This document shows, piece by piece, positions 37,568 to 49,239 of a stretch of 64,000 nucleotides of DNA. The stretch covers positions 3,286,001 through 3,350,000 of the forward strand of contig JAEBUN010000002.1 in the NCBI GenBank assembly GCA_023014365.1, in the 5' to 3' direction. The stretch's first letter is position 1, and the number at the start of each line of letters is the position of its first letter. The notes beneath the pieces were generated by a model that was not told the origin of the DNA, made no database searches, and saw nothing but the letters and a program-made list of their open reading frames with translations. Origin of the DNA: Lepiota brunneoincarnata (taxonomy: Eukaryota > Basidiomycota > Agaricomycetes > Agaricales > Agaricaceae). The translations under genes and the position numbers were made by a program.

Positions 37568-38510
37568 TCACGTTGGAGTTCGTGCGGAAGCGCTAGTATG
37601 CAAACAATAACACCGGTGACCTGGCAATCGTCTCGAGATGCCGTCTGTGACCACCGTGAGACTAGTTATTCTTGCGGGGATCCCTGTCTCAAATGCCATC
37701 TGTCCTACTTCCGTCGCTGTCCTCGTACACTCGTACGATGGCCGCACTGATCCCATCATGATACCGAGCATCTGGACGCGCTCGACCATGGGTCGTACGT
37801 CACCCGATCGTTGAAACCAACCATATAGCTGCTTCCCTAAACCCCTTGAATATATATTTTCCTGATGGCTAGCAGACGCTATGGGTAACCACAAGTTGTG
37901 TCGGCCACTGGATGCGCTGATTCAAGACCTTTGGCGACCACGAACAATAGCGGTTCGGTGGTTATCGTGGGGCTCGAACTTCGCCAGAACCAGACCAAGC
38001 GATAATGTGCAGTGAGCCAAAAAGGGCCCTGATAAGGCAAGGGAGGTAGTGGACTAGGACGGGATTTGAGTTGCCCAGCATTTCCTTGGGGAACATGGGA
38101 ACACGTTTCAGTTGAGAGTTGTGAGCCAGAGCGTACATGAAGAGTTGTTTCATCGGGTGTATAGTGGACGATATGATCCGGTAAGACACGCGGTAAATGG
38201 CGAACTAGAGGAGTCGGTGCCAGCAATGTCGGATGCGTCGATAGTCCTTGACGAGGTGATGATGTAGCCAACCCTGGTGTTGGTCTGCCGGTTTCTCCTT
38301 CGATGAGGTTATGTCCTCATGACTAGGGAACCTCGACGGTGCAGTTGCAGACGACTCTGCGTCGGGCTTCAGGACAGTCCTGATTGTCTCTATGACGTTT
38401 TGCGGTTTGTCAAGCCATAAAATATACGTAATGGTGCTCGGGGTGGCGAACCAAATCAATTGCATGTCGGGCTCCGCGTTGAACGATGAACCAAAATATT
38501 TGGAGGACAA
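37568..38510 (-). CDS. Hypothetical protein, probable split gene
   Basis: Two adjacent open frames (38510-38205 and 38271-37879) plus a third (37894-37568) have protein-like composition. The first reads MSSKYFGSSFNAEPDMQLIW and a Ser/Pro/Lys-rich end; the second is Pro-rich, ending in SAHPVADTTCGYP. They overlap in different frames, so an intron or an indel must join them if this is one gene. No domain recognised. Confidence 0.3.
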
Positions 38511-38532
38511 CGAAGGATCCTGAAATAAAGTC

Positions 38533-39240
38533 TTACTTGCTTTTGTCGTTTATGGTGCGTTCATGAATTCTGGGGATATCAACCTCTCGGGAAAGTACAA
38601 GTACCTCAAACCAGCCATATGTGAGGACCTCGATCGGCTCTCCTTTCCCGTGGAGCATAAAGCTGCCCACCGACATTATGAAGCCATATGTGTGGGAGTG
38701 GCGTACCCTGATTTCAGAACAGATAGTACAGGAAGGGGGAGCATAGGGCGAGGGGCGAGGGGAAGAGATGTCTTCCCTTATGATCCTCGTCCTGTTCGTT
38801 TGAGTAAAGACCATTCTCGTGGCTTTTTCGTCGTGTCCCGAATCTTGGTTGGTGTGTGTAGATGGCAAGACGTTGTAGGGAGTATGGGTACGTACCGTAC
38901 AACATGGGTCGTGTGTAATTGGCAGAACGGCTCAAACAGCCTCCGGGGTATCCAGGATGCGCGCGCTCGAATTCTCTTTAGCCTCGATGCCGATGGTGTC
39001 CAGTTCTTCATCCACCTCCACCCAGGCAGAGTCAGAATGGCGGTGAAACTCACGTGCGCGCTCTTCCACGATCAATGGATCCCTTGTGATGGAATACGCA
39101 TGTGGCCAGCTGGAGATCCCCAGATAAGCATCTAGCAATCGAAGTGGGCGACGGTCTGTGGTTGAGCGGACCATGACGAAAGACTGCTGTGACAGCGGGC
39201 TAGTTGTCCTTACGCCGGAGTACCATATCCCTTTGGCCAT
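38533..39240 (-). pseudogene. Mosaic of array modules with an AIG1 fragment
   Basis: Composite of pieces found elsewhere in the array. 38765-38960 matches, in the same orientation, the region 45300-45440. 38965-39056 matches the cysteine/histidine segment of the GTPases (HRHSDSAWVEVDEELDTIGIEAK on the minus strand). 39060-39240 matches the end of the X module (AGATAAGCATCTAGCAATCG.AGT). No gene is open across it; it marks the worn left edge of the array. Confidence 0.6.
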
Positions 39241-39359
39241 GATTAATTGAATTTTTGGCTTGTGTGCGATATTCGGGCAACGAGGAGACAGGGGGGTGTG
39301 ATACCAAACATGGACAAGGCATGTGCTATATACTGCATGAATGCTCCCTTCCTGTATGA

Positions 39360-41290
39360 CTATGAAGCGACACTAGGATCCTCCCTGTGACCTGTCCGGT
39401 CCAAGAAGAATCTACGGACCCTCTCCAGTGGGGACTCACAGTGGGTATCAGAATCCTTCTTATCTACTTCCTCGAGCAGTTCAAGCTGTCGTTTCATGTC
39501 GCCTAAATCTTTCTCAACAGATCGAATACTTGCAAGGTCCAGGGTCGAGTTGCTACGCATCTGCTGGAACCTCTCTTCAAGAAACCGGATCGTCTTTTGG
39601 ACTTGACCTCTAAAGCTCCCGGACAAGGACAGATTGGCATACATCCGGACGAGTTCCGAAATCCTTTCGGTGATTCTGCGTAACTCCCTGTCCAATCGAG
39701 CGATATCACTGATAAGCAGGTTTGTTAATCCTTCCTGTCTCTCTTTGTCTGTCTGCGCGCTCTCGTATTTGCTTTTAGCCTCGATGTCGATGGTGACCTG
39801 TTGGTCATCCACCTCCACCCAGACACAATCAAAATGGCGGTGGAAGTCACGCGGATGGCCACATATGGTGCACGTGGTAACCGGGAGCCACCTGCGAAGA
39901 AATGCACGGCAGCGCCATAGTTTCTCGTAGTGGACGGAGAAAGGAAGGGAGCACGATTCGTGACAGTTGCTGAAGCACTTTTGGGCACCACACAAGGTAT
40001 TGTGCTTGCCGGGTGTGGATTCGGTTGCGTGGACCTTCCGCGTGATTATCCGTTTGTAGTCCCTTGTACAGTTCCATTGCCTAAACACCGTTGTATGAGT
40101 GAGTTCATCTCCAAACAGAATAAGGAACTGCTTGCCTTCTCTGTCCCTTCTAACTCCTCTTTGATCCTATTTAACTCTTGCTTCTTAGTTGCCGCTTCAT
40201 CCATCGCCGCAAGCGCAGCAGTGATCTGTTTGTCGATGTCCTGCACTTGATAATAGAGCTCTACAATAGCCGTGGTAGGCTGAGGGTCGAGAATGTCAAT
40301 CCAGTTGAAAATGCGGGCAAGGACATCCAAGGCCTCTGAGTGAGCTTCATCAATGAATTTCTCCGATTTCCGCTGTGCGGCTATGGGCAGCCCTGAACTC
40401 TGCATCTGGTCGGTATATTTTTCTTGGAGAGCGACGGGATTGTTGATGAGGAATCGTTGATTGCCGCGCAGCTCAGGTGGAAGTGATGTGACGTTGAAGT
40501 TTACTCCGAGATGGTTGGTGACGTTGGTGAAAAGGAAGCCAATATTACTAGCGAGCGATTTGGGGAACATGGCGGAGAGCTTTGTCAGCGCGTAGTCTGT
40601 AGCGACCCCAAGGCGCGCAAGAGTACCATTCGCAAGGATGATGACTGCATCAACGGTCGTAACTTGAGTCCTGATGGTATCGGCAATGCTGGCCAAGTGC
40701 GCCTTGTCTTGATGTATCCCGCGAGTATCCACAAGGCCTGGGGTGTCGAGGATGCGAATGATCACGCCCTCGCTGTTGACCAATTCGTACAGCTTGGCCG
40801 ATCTTGTTTGGCTAGTGTTGGTGTCCCCACCGGCCTCGTTGGATTGGTCATGGAAACTCTTGTAATCCTTCGGTCCATTTCCAGCACAGACGTTCGCGAG
40901 CATCCCCAGCATGGCAGTTTTCCCAGTCCCAGTTTCACCTTTATGACCCCCCTCTAAGCTTACATCCGTTGTGATATCAAGAGAGCCGCGACTTACCTAC
41001 AAGTAGGATCGTGAACTCAACCTTCCCTCTGGCGCTCCGGATGATCCTTTTCTTCAGGTCTTCCGCGGTGCTACAGGTTGAGGATTAATGGTTGCGAGGA
41101 AAAACCAATAGATATACAATTTACTTCAAATTTTCTTGAGTAACTGGGGAGGTTGACCCGATTTCGGGATTCCCCTTGTCATCTGCGCCACCACCGGTCA
41201 CTAATGATGATCAATGCCCAACACAAGCACAGCCCTAGGCGGATATCAAACTCACCAATGCGCAAACCAGCGTCTCCGAGGGTGTCCCAT
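39360..41290 (-). CDS. AIG1/GIMAP-like GTPase, array copy A
   Basis: Small exons from an ATG at 41290 lead to a P-loop GETGTGKTAM (split by an intron after VG), an ILDTPGLVDTRG switch II motif and the hydrophobic strand NIGFLFTNVTN, where canonical GIMAPs have a TKxD-type specificity motif. A coiled linker (AAMDEAATKKQELNRIKEEL) is followed by an exon with a Cys/His cluster (CGAQKCFSNCHESC, then TCTICGHPRDFHRHFDCVWVEV). Then comes a coiled coil (DRELRRITERISELVRMYANL) and a charged tail ending HREDPSVAS. The cluster and helical tail match a known architecture of fungal and animal AIG1-type GTPases. One-base insertions in exon 1 and in the LYK-DYKR segment near 40060 disturb the frame, and the intron before that exon has a GC donor (GCAAGC) where copy B has GT. 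Likely binds GTP and self-assembles; role unknown. Confidence 0.72.
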
Positions 41291-41337
41291 AATGTCTAGG
41301 ATCCAAGCCGAATAACTAGGTCTCAACGAATCAGGGG

Positions 41338-41350
41338 CCTTATATATACC
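41338..41350 (-). promoter_or_regulatory. TATA-like box of GTPase copy A
   Basis: CCTTATATATACC on the plus strand (GGTATATATAAGG on the coding strand), about 50 bases upstream of the ATG. The same box at the same distance is found before copies B and D. Confidence 0.6.
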
Positions 41351-41454
41351 GAGTGGTTGTCTGTCTATTGTGCGAGGCTAAACGAGGTATAGCACAGTCA
41401 TATCAGGCGGCTCCTGATACTCATCACATATAGAGAGAGTCCAGGGACTATTCC

Positions 41455-42340
41455 CCATTGCCTTCCTGACGCATGGCGTTCACTCCTTGTTGCGGCAGGC
41501 CTCATTGCAGATCGATCACTTATAAGCGTCAAACACGTTTCAAGTTTCACACGTTTCCGGTGTTTTCTTGGGAAGAACAGGCACCCTATGCTGTTTCGTA
41601 GGACTAGTACAACGAGAAGGATTCATGCGATACACCAAGAACATGGCTGCGACGCGTACCTTGATATAGTCATCAGTTGCCGTAGGACGTGATCGCCACG
41701 GGGCTTCCTACCAGCTTCTACCATGGAATCTTGCAGACAAAACTTCCTTTCTACCTGTGTACAGTCACCGGGATCCTAAGCGAGCCAGCGACCGACTTTA
41801 TCTGCGCTAGCACTCCACTCCCAGCACTTCAAGTATGCGGTGTTCTCCGCGCAGAAACACGAGGTACACTCGTCTGCCCAGCATACGGGTAACTGAAGCA
41901 GGCTAGAGGCCATAACAGCACGCGCTGATAGCGGAGGAATATAATCCAGGACTAGAGGCGCACAGTTGGTTCGATGAAGAGGAGTTTTCTGGGAGGAGGA
42001 CTACCTTGAACATGGGTTGCTCGCGCTCCGCCACGGTTGGTGGATCACTCGTGGTGGAACCACGTGGCAGTTATTTCTGATTTGGCACCGAGAGGTGCCC
42101 AGGTAAGCGTCTAGCAATCGAATTGGGTGACTGCCCGTGGTTGGGCAAAGGGTTCGGTTAGCCCACTACTAGACCATGGCAAAAGGCCACTACAACGGGG
42201 GACCGGTCGCCCTCAGAATCACGCAGTTAGTGAAGTTCCACGGGCAACGCAGTGACGTGAAGAAGGCTGGAGCATGACAGTCGGAACCAATGCTCGATTA
42301 TGAGGGAGCATGGGCACCGCGCCCCGCCGGTGAGCTAGAA
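41455..42340. repeat. Array module X, unit A
   Basis: Upstream module repeated behind each GTPase gene: begins around TTCCCCATTGCCTTCCTGACG, passes through CTCCACTCCCAGCACTTCAAGTATGCGG and ends after GCATGACAGTCGGAACCAATGCTCG and GGTGAGCT.GAAA. Matching stretches at 47935-49145, 54286-54975 and 60115-61010. Short frames in it are not conserved; it may hold decayed coding sequence. Confidence 0.7.
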
Positions 42341-42666
42341 AACATTATGCTGTCTATGTAACAGGTATTTGTCCTTATATACCTAGTCACCTTATTTACT
42401 GTTGGCTGTCACACATGTCACAGTAGTTCTTTTGCATCGTACTGCCTAGGGTTCAACCCCAGTGAGAAGTCGCTAGAGCCTGGCGGACCAAGGAGGAGCG
42501 AGAGGGATTAAATGGGTTGAGGTGGAAAGCCGCGTCGAGCCTGAGGGAACTTTTCGATGACGCCATCTATTGATGACACGACCATCGAGCTGTACCGGGC
42601 TACATCGACTCTCGCCGTCAAAATTGCCATGTAGACGATCGTCGACGCCGTTGGCAGCGACAAAGC

Positions 42667-42683
42667 TATATATATATATATAT
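42667..42683. repeat. TA dinucleotide run
   Basis: Seventeen bases of alternating T and A, lying ~55-70 bases upstream of the ATG at 42739; may serve as a TATA box for the small gene. Confidence 0.8.
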
Positions 42684-42738
42684 CCTTTTCTCTCCACTCC
42701 ATAAGACTTCCCCTCGGCCCACCATCACCATCCTTCCC

Positions 42739-43295
42739 ATGCCGTTGTCATTAACCGGTTACCCCAGACAAGCCCAAGGTCTATGATGAAGCTACATCGC
42801 TAGTTTTTCAACTCAACCCAAATCATGATACGGGCCGAACCCAAAAGGTCATCGCGCTGGGTGAGTTTTTATTCTCATGATCATTTTGTGCATTTTTGTA
42901 TCGTTCCAGGCGCATTGCTAGTGTACGATGGGCGCTCGAACACGCGGACAAGAAAGAGAACAAGAACAAACACTTTGCAGCTTGGTGGCATGGTCTGACC
43001 TCAGTCAAGCAGCAGGTATGCATCAATGTCGGAGTTCTCTGCCGTCTGACTTTTGTCTTTCTTTGTCATGTTTTAGCCCTTCAAGGAGGAAGGAGTAAGT
43101 TGTTCAGTCACCACATCATTGGTTTTGTTACTGACCGTGTCTGTATACTAGTGCCAGCATTATGCAGCAACCATGACCACTCAGCTCACTGGTGCTTCGG
43201 GAAAGCAAGCTCAGAGTGCCCCAGAACAATCTCAAGCTCGTCTTAAGCAACCAACACGATGCCGCAGGAAGAAAATTGTTCAGGATACCAACTGA
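42739..43295 (+). CDS. Hypothetical basic protein inside the 1.1-kb insertion
   Basis: A candidate ATG (MPLSLT) is followed, after an apparent one-base shift, by TPDKPKVYDEATSLVFQLNP and an intron with donor GTGAGT. Exon 2 reads RIASVRWALEHADKKENKNKH, then FAAWWHGLTSVKQQ. A tiny exon PFKEEG follows, and a last exon CQHYAATMTTQLTGASG ends in a Gln/Lys/Arg-rich tail. Three clean GT-AG introns and the protein-like exons argue for a real gene, but the join of exons 1 and 2 needs another frame change. I do not recognise the family. Confidence 0.4.
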
Positions 43296-43556
43296 ACCCA
43301 CACGGTGAGTGATTTGCACAATTCCAAGCCTTATTCTCATCACACTCGACCAACAGTATTACTATATCGTTATTCTCTCTTTGTGCATGGTCTATCTGAT
43401 GTTAGAAGGGTGTATGAGTGAGGAAAGGGGTCTGGTAGAGGTAGAGGGTAGTTGAGGGTGGGTGGGTACCAAAGGGGTGGACGGCAGGGGTGGCCGGGAA
43501 GGGACGGGCGGAGGGACAGGAGCGCACGGCGGGTGTCGGGCTACCTAGGGTTCAAC

Positions 43557-43920
43557 GGCAACTCAAAGCACACAGAAACGAATTGAAGGGAACGCGCGAA
43601 CCATTACGACTCGTGTTTACTAACATGCCAACTCAGGGAATGCCAAGTCACCCGACAGTCTTCGTCCTCTCCAACATCATATTCACCGCTACTTGCTGCT
43701 TGTACGTAGCTATCTGCACTCCTACACCAACAGCACTTGTACCCGTCAACCTAGCCTCCTACGCCCACGGTCGAAGTTGCCGGAACCGCACAGGACCCAA
43801 CCGTTGGGCTATTGTTTAGATAAATTCCAATATACTTATGTCTATCTTGGTACAATCGTATGTGCAGGTCCGTCACGGGGTGACACTCCCCGAGGATTAA
43901 AACAAAAACAACGTAGGTGT
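43557..43920. repeat. Array module Y, unit A
   Basis: Contains AATGCCAAGTCACCCGACAG, CTGCACTCCTACACCAACAGCACT and CTATCTTGGTACAATCGT. The same order appears at 49240-49640 and 61348-61760. No open frame is conserved among the three. Confidence 0.7.
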
Positions 43921-45300
43921 CTGAAATATCACTGGGAAACCGAGCTCCTAAGCTTCTATAGCAAGTTCCTCATCCTCGACATCGTCGATCCTCTCAGACC
44001 TTCTTGCCCCCAATTGCACTGCGGGGGTTTCAGATTACGCACCGGCTGCTTCTGCATTAACGCACACATTGTCAACGTCTATCAAATGGTGTCGAAGGAG
44101 TGACAGAACTTGAGCTTGCTCTCCAATCAATCAAGGCCCAGATCGGAGAGCGGATCCACCCATAGACTGTTAATGGTTCGGTGCCTGGTGTTCCGAGGGA
44201 GAATGAGGGACATGGATAATTGGGACAAATTTGGGCGGACTTAAGCGGGCTTTGCACCCTTGCGAAGGGGCTCGCCAGAGGGCTTAACGTTATAACCGCT
44301 GCCCCACCCCGCCTTGGTTGGTGTATGTAGCAACGAAACTGGACCAGTATGGAGACTCAGATCCGGTAATCGGTCTGCCAAGCTGGCCAACGACGCCGGG
44401 GTGCGCGGTGCATCTGGGACCCCTTACAGGTAGTGGGATAGGGGGGGGGGGGGGCTGGGCCTGGGGCATCCCTCCCACTTGGACCCCTCACGGCATGGCA
44501 GCTGATGAAAGGCCGGCCCACTGCATGGTCTTTTACACCACAGCCTTTTCGTCTGCCTGTCTGGATGATCCATTACCCAGACACCTAAGAATCGGGCTGG
44601 CCGTCTCCGAAGATAGGGCAGCAAGCTGCGAAAGTGCAAGGTCCCGGAATTAAACTGAGATGTTGGTCCACAGCACCTGTGCACCCCGACTATAGGTTTC
44701 TTTGTCCCAGAACCATGTTTTCAGGTGGTCCCAAGTCTTCCAGAGCTTTGAGACCTTGTGCAGGTGATCTGGTAGCATTACAAGCGAGAGATAAGTAGTA
44801 GTAACTGAGAGTACCCTGCCAATGAGCATACGTGGCCAAGAATCTCTTTGTTGAACTTATCCTTGATCTATCAAGCACACCGACACCGATGCAATGCCCA
44901 GGTAACCATGAGCTCGGGGGAGATCAGAGCATAGGGTCATAGTGGACAAACGGCTGCTTGAAAATACTCCATCCCGAATCTCTTTGGCCAGGAATATTGG
45001 GATGAGCAGCGATCTATGTGCGTGCAATTATCGTCGCGGGGCACCTCCAAACAACATCCGACATGGGGCTGATCCGCCGATCCATAAGACCGCATTGCTC
45101 TTGAGGCTAGATGCATGATGGCTATCATCTGGGAAGGCTAGGGCTGGGAGACCAAGTGAGCTTCTGCATCAGTACTTACTACCTGAACGAGTTGAAGATA
45201 TGGAGGCGGCAGATCGTGCAAATGGTATATTGAGTTGAACCGCCCTGCGCTGAACTATTTGATGGAAAACAATGCCAATAGAGTGTAACCGCCGTAAAAT
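43921..45300. other. Non-repeated array spacer with a G14 run
   Basis: After 43940 the unit A sequence stops matching the other units. No gene is recognised. A run of 14 G residues lies at 44441-44454. Confidence 0.5.
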
Positions 45301-45301
45301 G

Positions 45302-45751
45302 TCATGGATGTCTTCGCTCATGACCTTCATCTTGTTCGTTTGGGTAAAGACCATTCTTTTTCGTCGTGTCCTGAGTCTTAATTGGTTGTATAAATGCCGT
45401 GTGTAATTGGCAGGACGGCTCGAACGGCTTCCGGGATATCACCAGGATAGTGCTACGTATGAAGGACATACAGCGGGGAGGGGCACATATGTCCACGCCA
45501 GCACCGTGTTCAGCTCTTTTCGTTGCTCTCACCACCTGGTGGAACACCAGGATGGATCTTATTCTCGATCCCGAGCATGAGACTGAAATCCCCTGTCCCT
45601 TCCTTCCCTTCCGTCCGATCTCCATCAAAAACTCGTCATCATCGATCCGAATTTCGTTCGGATTCATCACATATTTCTCTAGCGGCGGCCCCAACTCCTC
45701 CTCGGGTCCTCGGTACTCATGCACAACAGCGGCCTCGTATCGTGTATGCAA
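45302..45751 (-). pseudogene. Relic of F-box-side module, rearranged
   Basis: The segment VSCSGSRIRSILVFHQVVRAT on the minus strand matches the region just before the F-box relic of unit B (VSCSGSRIRLILVLHNVVRAT). The CATGGATGTCTTCGCTCATGA stretch at 45302 is the reverse complement of the sequence at 49575-49600, so this part was inverted. No complete gene. Confidence 0.5.
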
Positions 45752-45848
45752 TTTCAGAAGTATGTGATATTAAACACGGACAAGGCATGTATTATACATT
45801 GCATTAATGGTATGTACAAATGGCTCCCTATATGACTATGAAGTGACG

Positions 45849-47778
45849 CTAGGATCCTTCACCGAGACCTGTGTGGCCCAAGAACAATCTGCGGACCCTC
45901 GCCAGCGGGAACTCACGGCGGGTATCAGAATCCTTCTTTTCTACTTCCTCGAGCAGTTTAAACCGTCGTTTCATGTCGTCTAAATCTTTCATAACAGATT
46001 GAAAAATCGCGGTGTCCAGGGCCGAGTTCCTACGCATCTGCTCGAGGTTCGCTTCAAGCAACAGAATGGCCTTTTGGACTTGACTTCTGAAGCTCCCGGT
46101 CAAGGACAGGTTGGCATACATCCGGAAGAGTTCCGACATCCTTCCAGTGATTCTGCGTAACTCCCTGTCCAACCCAGCGATATCATCGATAAGCAGGTTC
46201 CTTAGACTCTCCTGTCTCTCTATATCCGTCTGTGCGCTTCTCATATTTCTTTTTAGCCTCGGCGTCGACTTTGTCCACTTCTTCATCCACCTCTACCCAG
46301 ACGAAGTCAAACTGGCGGTGAAAGTCACGCAGATGGCCACATATAATGCACGTGGTGACCGGGAGCCACCTGCGACGAAATGCACGGCAGTACCATAGTT
46401 TCTCGTGGCGGGCGGAGAAAGGAAGGGAGCACGATTCGTGACAGTTGCTGAAGCACTGTTGCGCACTGCACAAGGTATTGTACGTGCCGGGTGTGGATTT
46501 GGTTGCGTGGACCTTCCGCGTGATTGTCCGTTTGTAGTCCTTGTACAGTTCCATCGCCTGACCACCGTTGCACGGGTTAGTTCACCCCAAAAAGAATAAA
46601 GAACTGCCTACCTTCTCTGTTCCTTCTAATTCCTTTTTGATCCCATTTAACTCTTGCTTCCTAGTTGCCGCTTCGTCCATCGCCGTAAGCGCAGCAGTGA
46701 TCTGTTTATCGATCTCCCGCGCATGGTTATAGAGCATTACGATAGGCATGGTAGGCTGAGGCTCGAGGGCATCAATCCAATCGAACAGGCATGCGAGCAC
46801 ATCCAGGACCCGCGAGTGGGCCTCATCAACAGTTGCCCCTGGGTCCTGCCGTGGGTCCGAATACGCAGGTGGCCCCGAATTCTGTATCTTGCTAATTTTT
46901 TCTTGGAGAGCGACCGGATTGTTGATGTAGAATTGTTGATTGTTGCGCAGTTCTTTTGGAAGCAATGTGTTGTCGAAGTTGACGTCCCATGCATTAGTCA
47001 CGTTGGTGAAAAGAAAGCCGATATTACGAGCGAGCGATTTGGGGAACATGGCAGAGAGCATGGTCAGCGCGTAGTCTGTAGCGACCCCAAAACGTGCCAC
47101 AGTGCCATTCGCAAGGACAATGACCGCATCAACGATCGCAACTTGAGCCCTGATGGTACCGGCGATGCTGGCCAAGTGTGCCTTGTCCTGGTGTAACCCG
47201 CGGGTATCTGCAAGTCCTGGGGTGTCGAGGATGCGAATGATAAAGCCCTCGCGACTGGGGAACTCGTATAGCTTGGCCGACTTTGTTTGGCTACTGTTGG
47301 CGTCCCCACCAGCCTCGTTGGATTGGTCGTGGAAAGTCTGGTAATCGTTCGGGCCATTTCCAACACAGACGTTTGCAAGCAGCTTCAGCATGGCAGTTTT
47401 CCCGGTCCCGGTTTCACCTGTACGACCCCCCCTCCTGAGTTTATATCTGTTGCCATACCACGAGAGGCGTGACGTACCCACAAGTAGGATCGTGAACTCA
47501 ACCTTCCCCCTGATGCTCCGGATGATCCCTTTCCTCAGGTCCTCCGCAGTGCTACAGGTCCAGGATCAATGGTTGCGGGGAGAAAGTAGTACATATGGAA
47601 TTTACTTCAAATGTTCTTGAATAGCTGTGGTCCGACCCAATCTTCAAATCCCCCCCGTTATCCCTGCCAGCACCAGTCGCTAATGATTATCAATCAAGCT
47701 CAAGACCCAACGCAAGCACCACTCCGCACGAATATCAAACTCACCAACGCTCGAAATGTCCTCACTGAGGATCTCCAT
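45849..47778 (-). CDS. AIG1/GIMAP-like GTPase, array copy B
   Basis: ATG at 47778 (MEILSEDISSV). P-loop GETGTGKTAM, then LKLLANVCVGNG, ILDTPGLADTRGLHQDK, NIGFLFTNVTNAWDVNF and NNPVALQEK. The coiled linker AALTAMDEAATRKQELNGIKKEL ends at a normal GT donor, and the next exon reads AMELYKDYKRTITRKVH without the shift seen in copy A. The Cys/His cluster (CATVLQQL frame is a shadow; the coding frame has CFSNCHESC and TCIICGHLRDFHRQFDFVWVEV) lacks one Cys present in copy A (FDF for FDC). After WVEVDEEVDKVDAEAKKKYE the frame changes to SAQTDIERQESL, suggesting a one-base indel near 46240. The coiled coil and charged tail end FLGHTGLGEGS. Confidence 0.7.
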
Positions 47779-47828
47779 CGTGTCTAGGGTTGCAAGGCCA
47801 AAATACCTAGATCTCAACGAATCAAGGG

Positions 47829-47839
47829 CCTTATATACC
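47829..47839 (-). promoter_or_regulatory. TATA-like box of GTPase copy B
   Basis: CCTTATATACC on the plus strand, ~50 bases upstream of the ATG, at the same place as in copies A and D. Confidence 0.6.
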
Positions 47840-47934
47840 AAGTGGTTGTTTGTTTGTTGTGTGAAACTAAAACGAGGCGCAGATTGTCGTGATGGGCGGG
47901 CTTTCAGCACTCATCACGTATAAAAAGTCCGAGG

Positions 47935-48565
47935 GGGATTCCCCACTGCCTTCCTGATGAATGACGTTCACTCATTTGTCGTGGCACTGCCTCATTGTAG
48001 AATCGGTCGACCACTTAAAAGCCTCAAACATGTTTCAAGTTTCACATGCTTCCCATGTGGTCTTTGTAAAAAAACAGGCATCCTGTGCTTTGTCGCGGAC
48101 TATACGACAAGAAGGGATGCACCAAGACCATGTCCGCCATGTGCACCTTGATATGGTCATCCGTCCGCTGTAGGAAAGGATCACAACGGGTTTCCTGCCG
48201 GCTTCTATCATGGAATCTGTCGGACGAGCTTCCCCCCGGCCTGTGCATACAGTCATCGGAGCCCCAAGCGGCCAGCGCGAGTTTATCTGTGGTAGCGCTC
48301 CACTCCCAGCACTTCAAGTATGCGGCCCATCTTACGGGTAACTGAAGCAGGTTAGAGGCCATCGCAGGCGCGCGCTGATAACATAATCCGGGATTGAAGG
48401 CCCACAGTCAGTTTCGTTCATTAGCCAAGTAGAAGGAATCCTCTGGGAGGGGAACATGGGCCCGCGCCCCTCCCCGGTTAATGAATCCTCGTGGTGGAAC
48501 ACGTGTGTGGCAATTGTTTCTGATTTGGCGGATGGACCCCAGATAAGCATCTAGCAATGGAAGTA
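47935..48565. repeat. Array module X, unit B (left part)
   Basis: Matches the X module of the other units up to CTAGCAATGGAAGTA, where a 400-base element interrupts it. The module resumes at GGCGACTGCTCGTGG and runs to about 49145. Confidence 0.7.
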
Positions 48566-48965
48566 ACAGTCGACTCTGTCTTAATCCATAGCTGTCATAA
48601 CCCATATTCTGTACTAAACCATAGAAAATCTCATTTACTGAGTTGGTTCGCAGGTAATTAGGGCCCATAACCGTCAACCGGTAACCCATGGCATTTGGAG
48701 CGAAAAACCCATAGCGCCCACAGCCAAATATAGTAACTACCCCCTTAAATGGGTGTTCCTGCCCGTTTTTCAACCTTACTGACCGCCCTGTCTGGGAAAT
48801 TGTGGCTTCTGCTGACTCAGTTGTGACCAAAATTTTACATTTCATTATTTTATCTTTTGACTTAATATAAAAATATTATGTAAGGGCTGTGAGAAGCCAT
48901 ACTCTGGCATAACCCATATTTAAAAGCATCCACCGAGGGCTATGGGTCGAGACAGAGCTGAACTG
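48566..48965. mobile_element. Tc1/mariner-like MITE inserted at TA
   Basis: A 400-base insert present only in unit B. It is flanked by TA on both sides (48564-48565 and 48966-48967), and units C and D preserve the empty site (GAAGTAGGCGAC / GAAGTGGGCGAC). Ends form imperfect inverted repeats: ACAGTCGACTCTGTCT..CCATAGC at the left and its complement-like ACAGTTCAGCTCTGTCT..CCATAGC at the right. Internal copies of CATAACCCATATT occur near both ends. No transposase frame, so a non-autonomous element. Confidence 0.75.
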
Positions 48966-49239
48966 TAGGCGACTGCTCGTGGTTGCGTAAAGGGTTTGGT
49001 TAGGGTGACGTTCCGCAGGCAACGCAATGACGTGAAGAAGGCCGGAGCATGACAGTCGGAACCAATGCTCGGCCACTGGGGTAGCACGCGTACCGTGCTC
49101 TGCCGGTGAGCTGGAAAGCACTATGATGTTCACGTTGGTCGCGCCCCTTCAAGCGATTATCGGGGGACTAGGAAACTCGCCGTTTATGAAGACAAACATG
49201 CTCGAACATTTCCCTAGGTTTAGTGTCAACTCAGAGCCC

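Larger units (their letters stand above)
42458..43556 (+). mobile_element. 1.1-kb insertion flanked by 13-bp direct repeat
   Basis: CCTAGGGTTCAAC occurs at 42445-42457 and again at 43544-43556, and array module sequence resumes exactly after the second copy. The paralogous site in unit B (CCCTAGGTTTAGTGTCAAC near 49215) has a single copy. The insert carries a TA-rich stretch and a small intron-containing gene, so it is not a spliced retrocopy. Its mechanism of arrival is unclear. Confidence 0.55.

Noticed and set aside
44441..44454. Run of 14 G as a functional element
   Set aside because: Isolated homopolymer without a neighbouring motif; its length may also be an assembly artefact.
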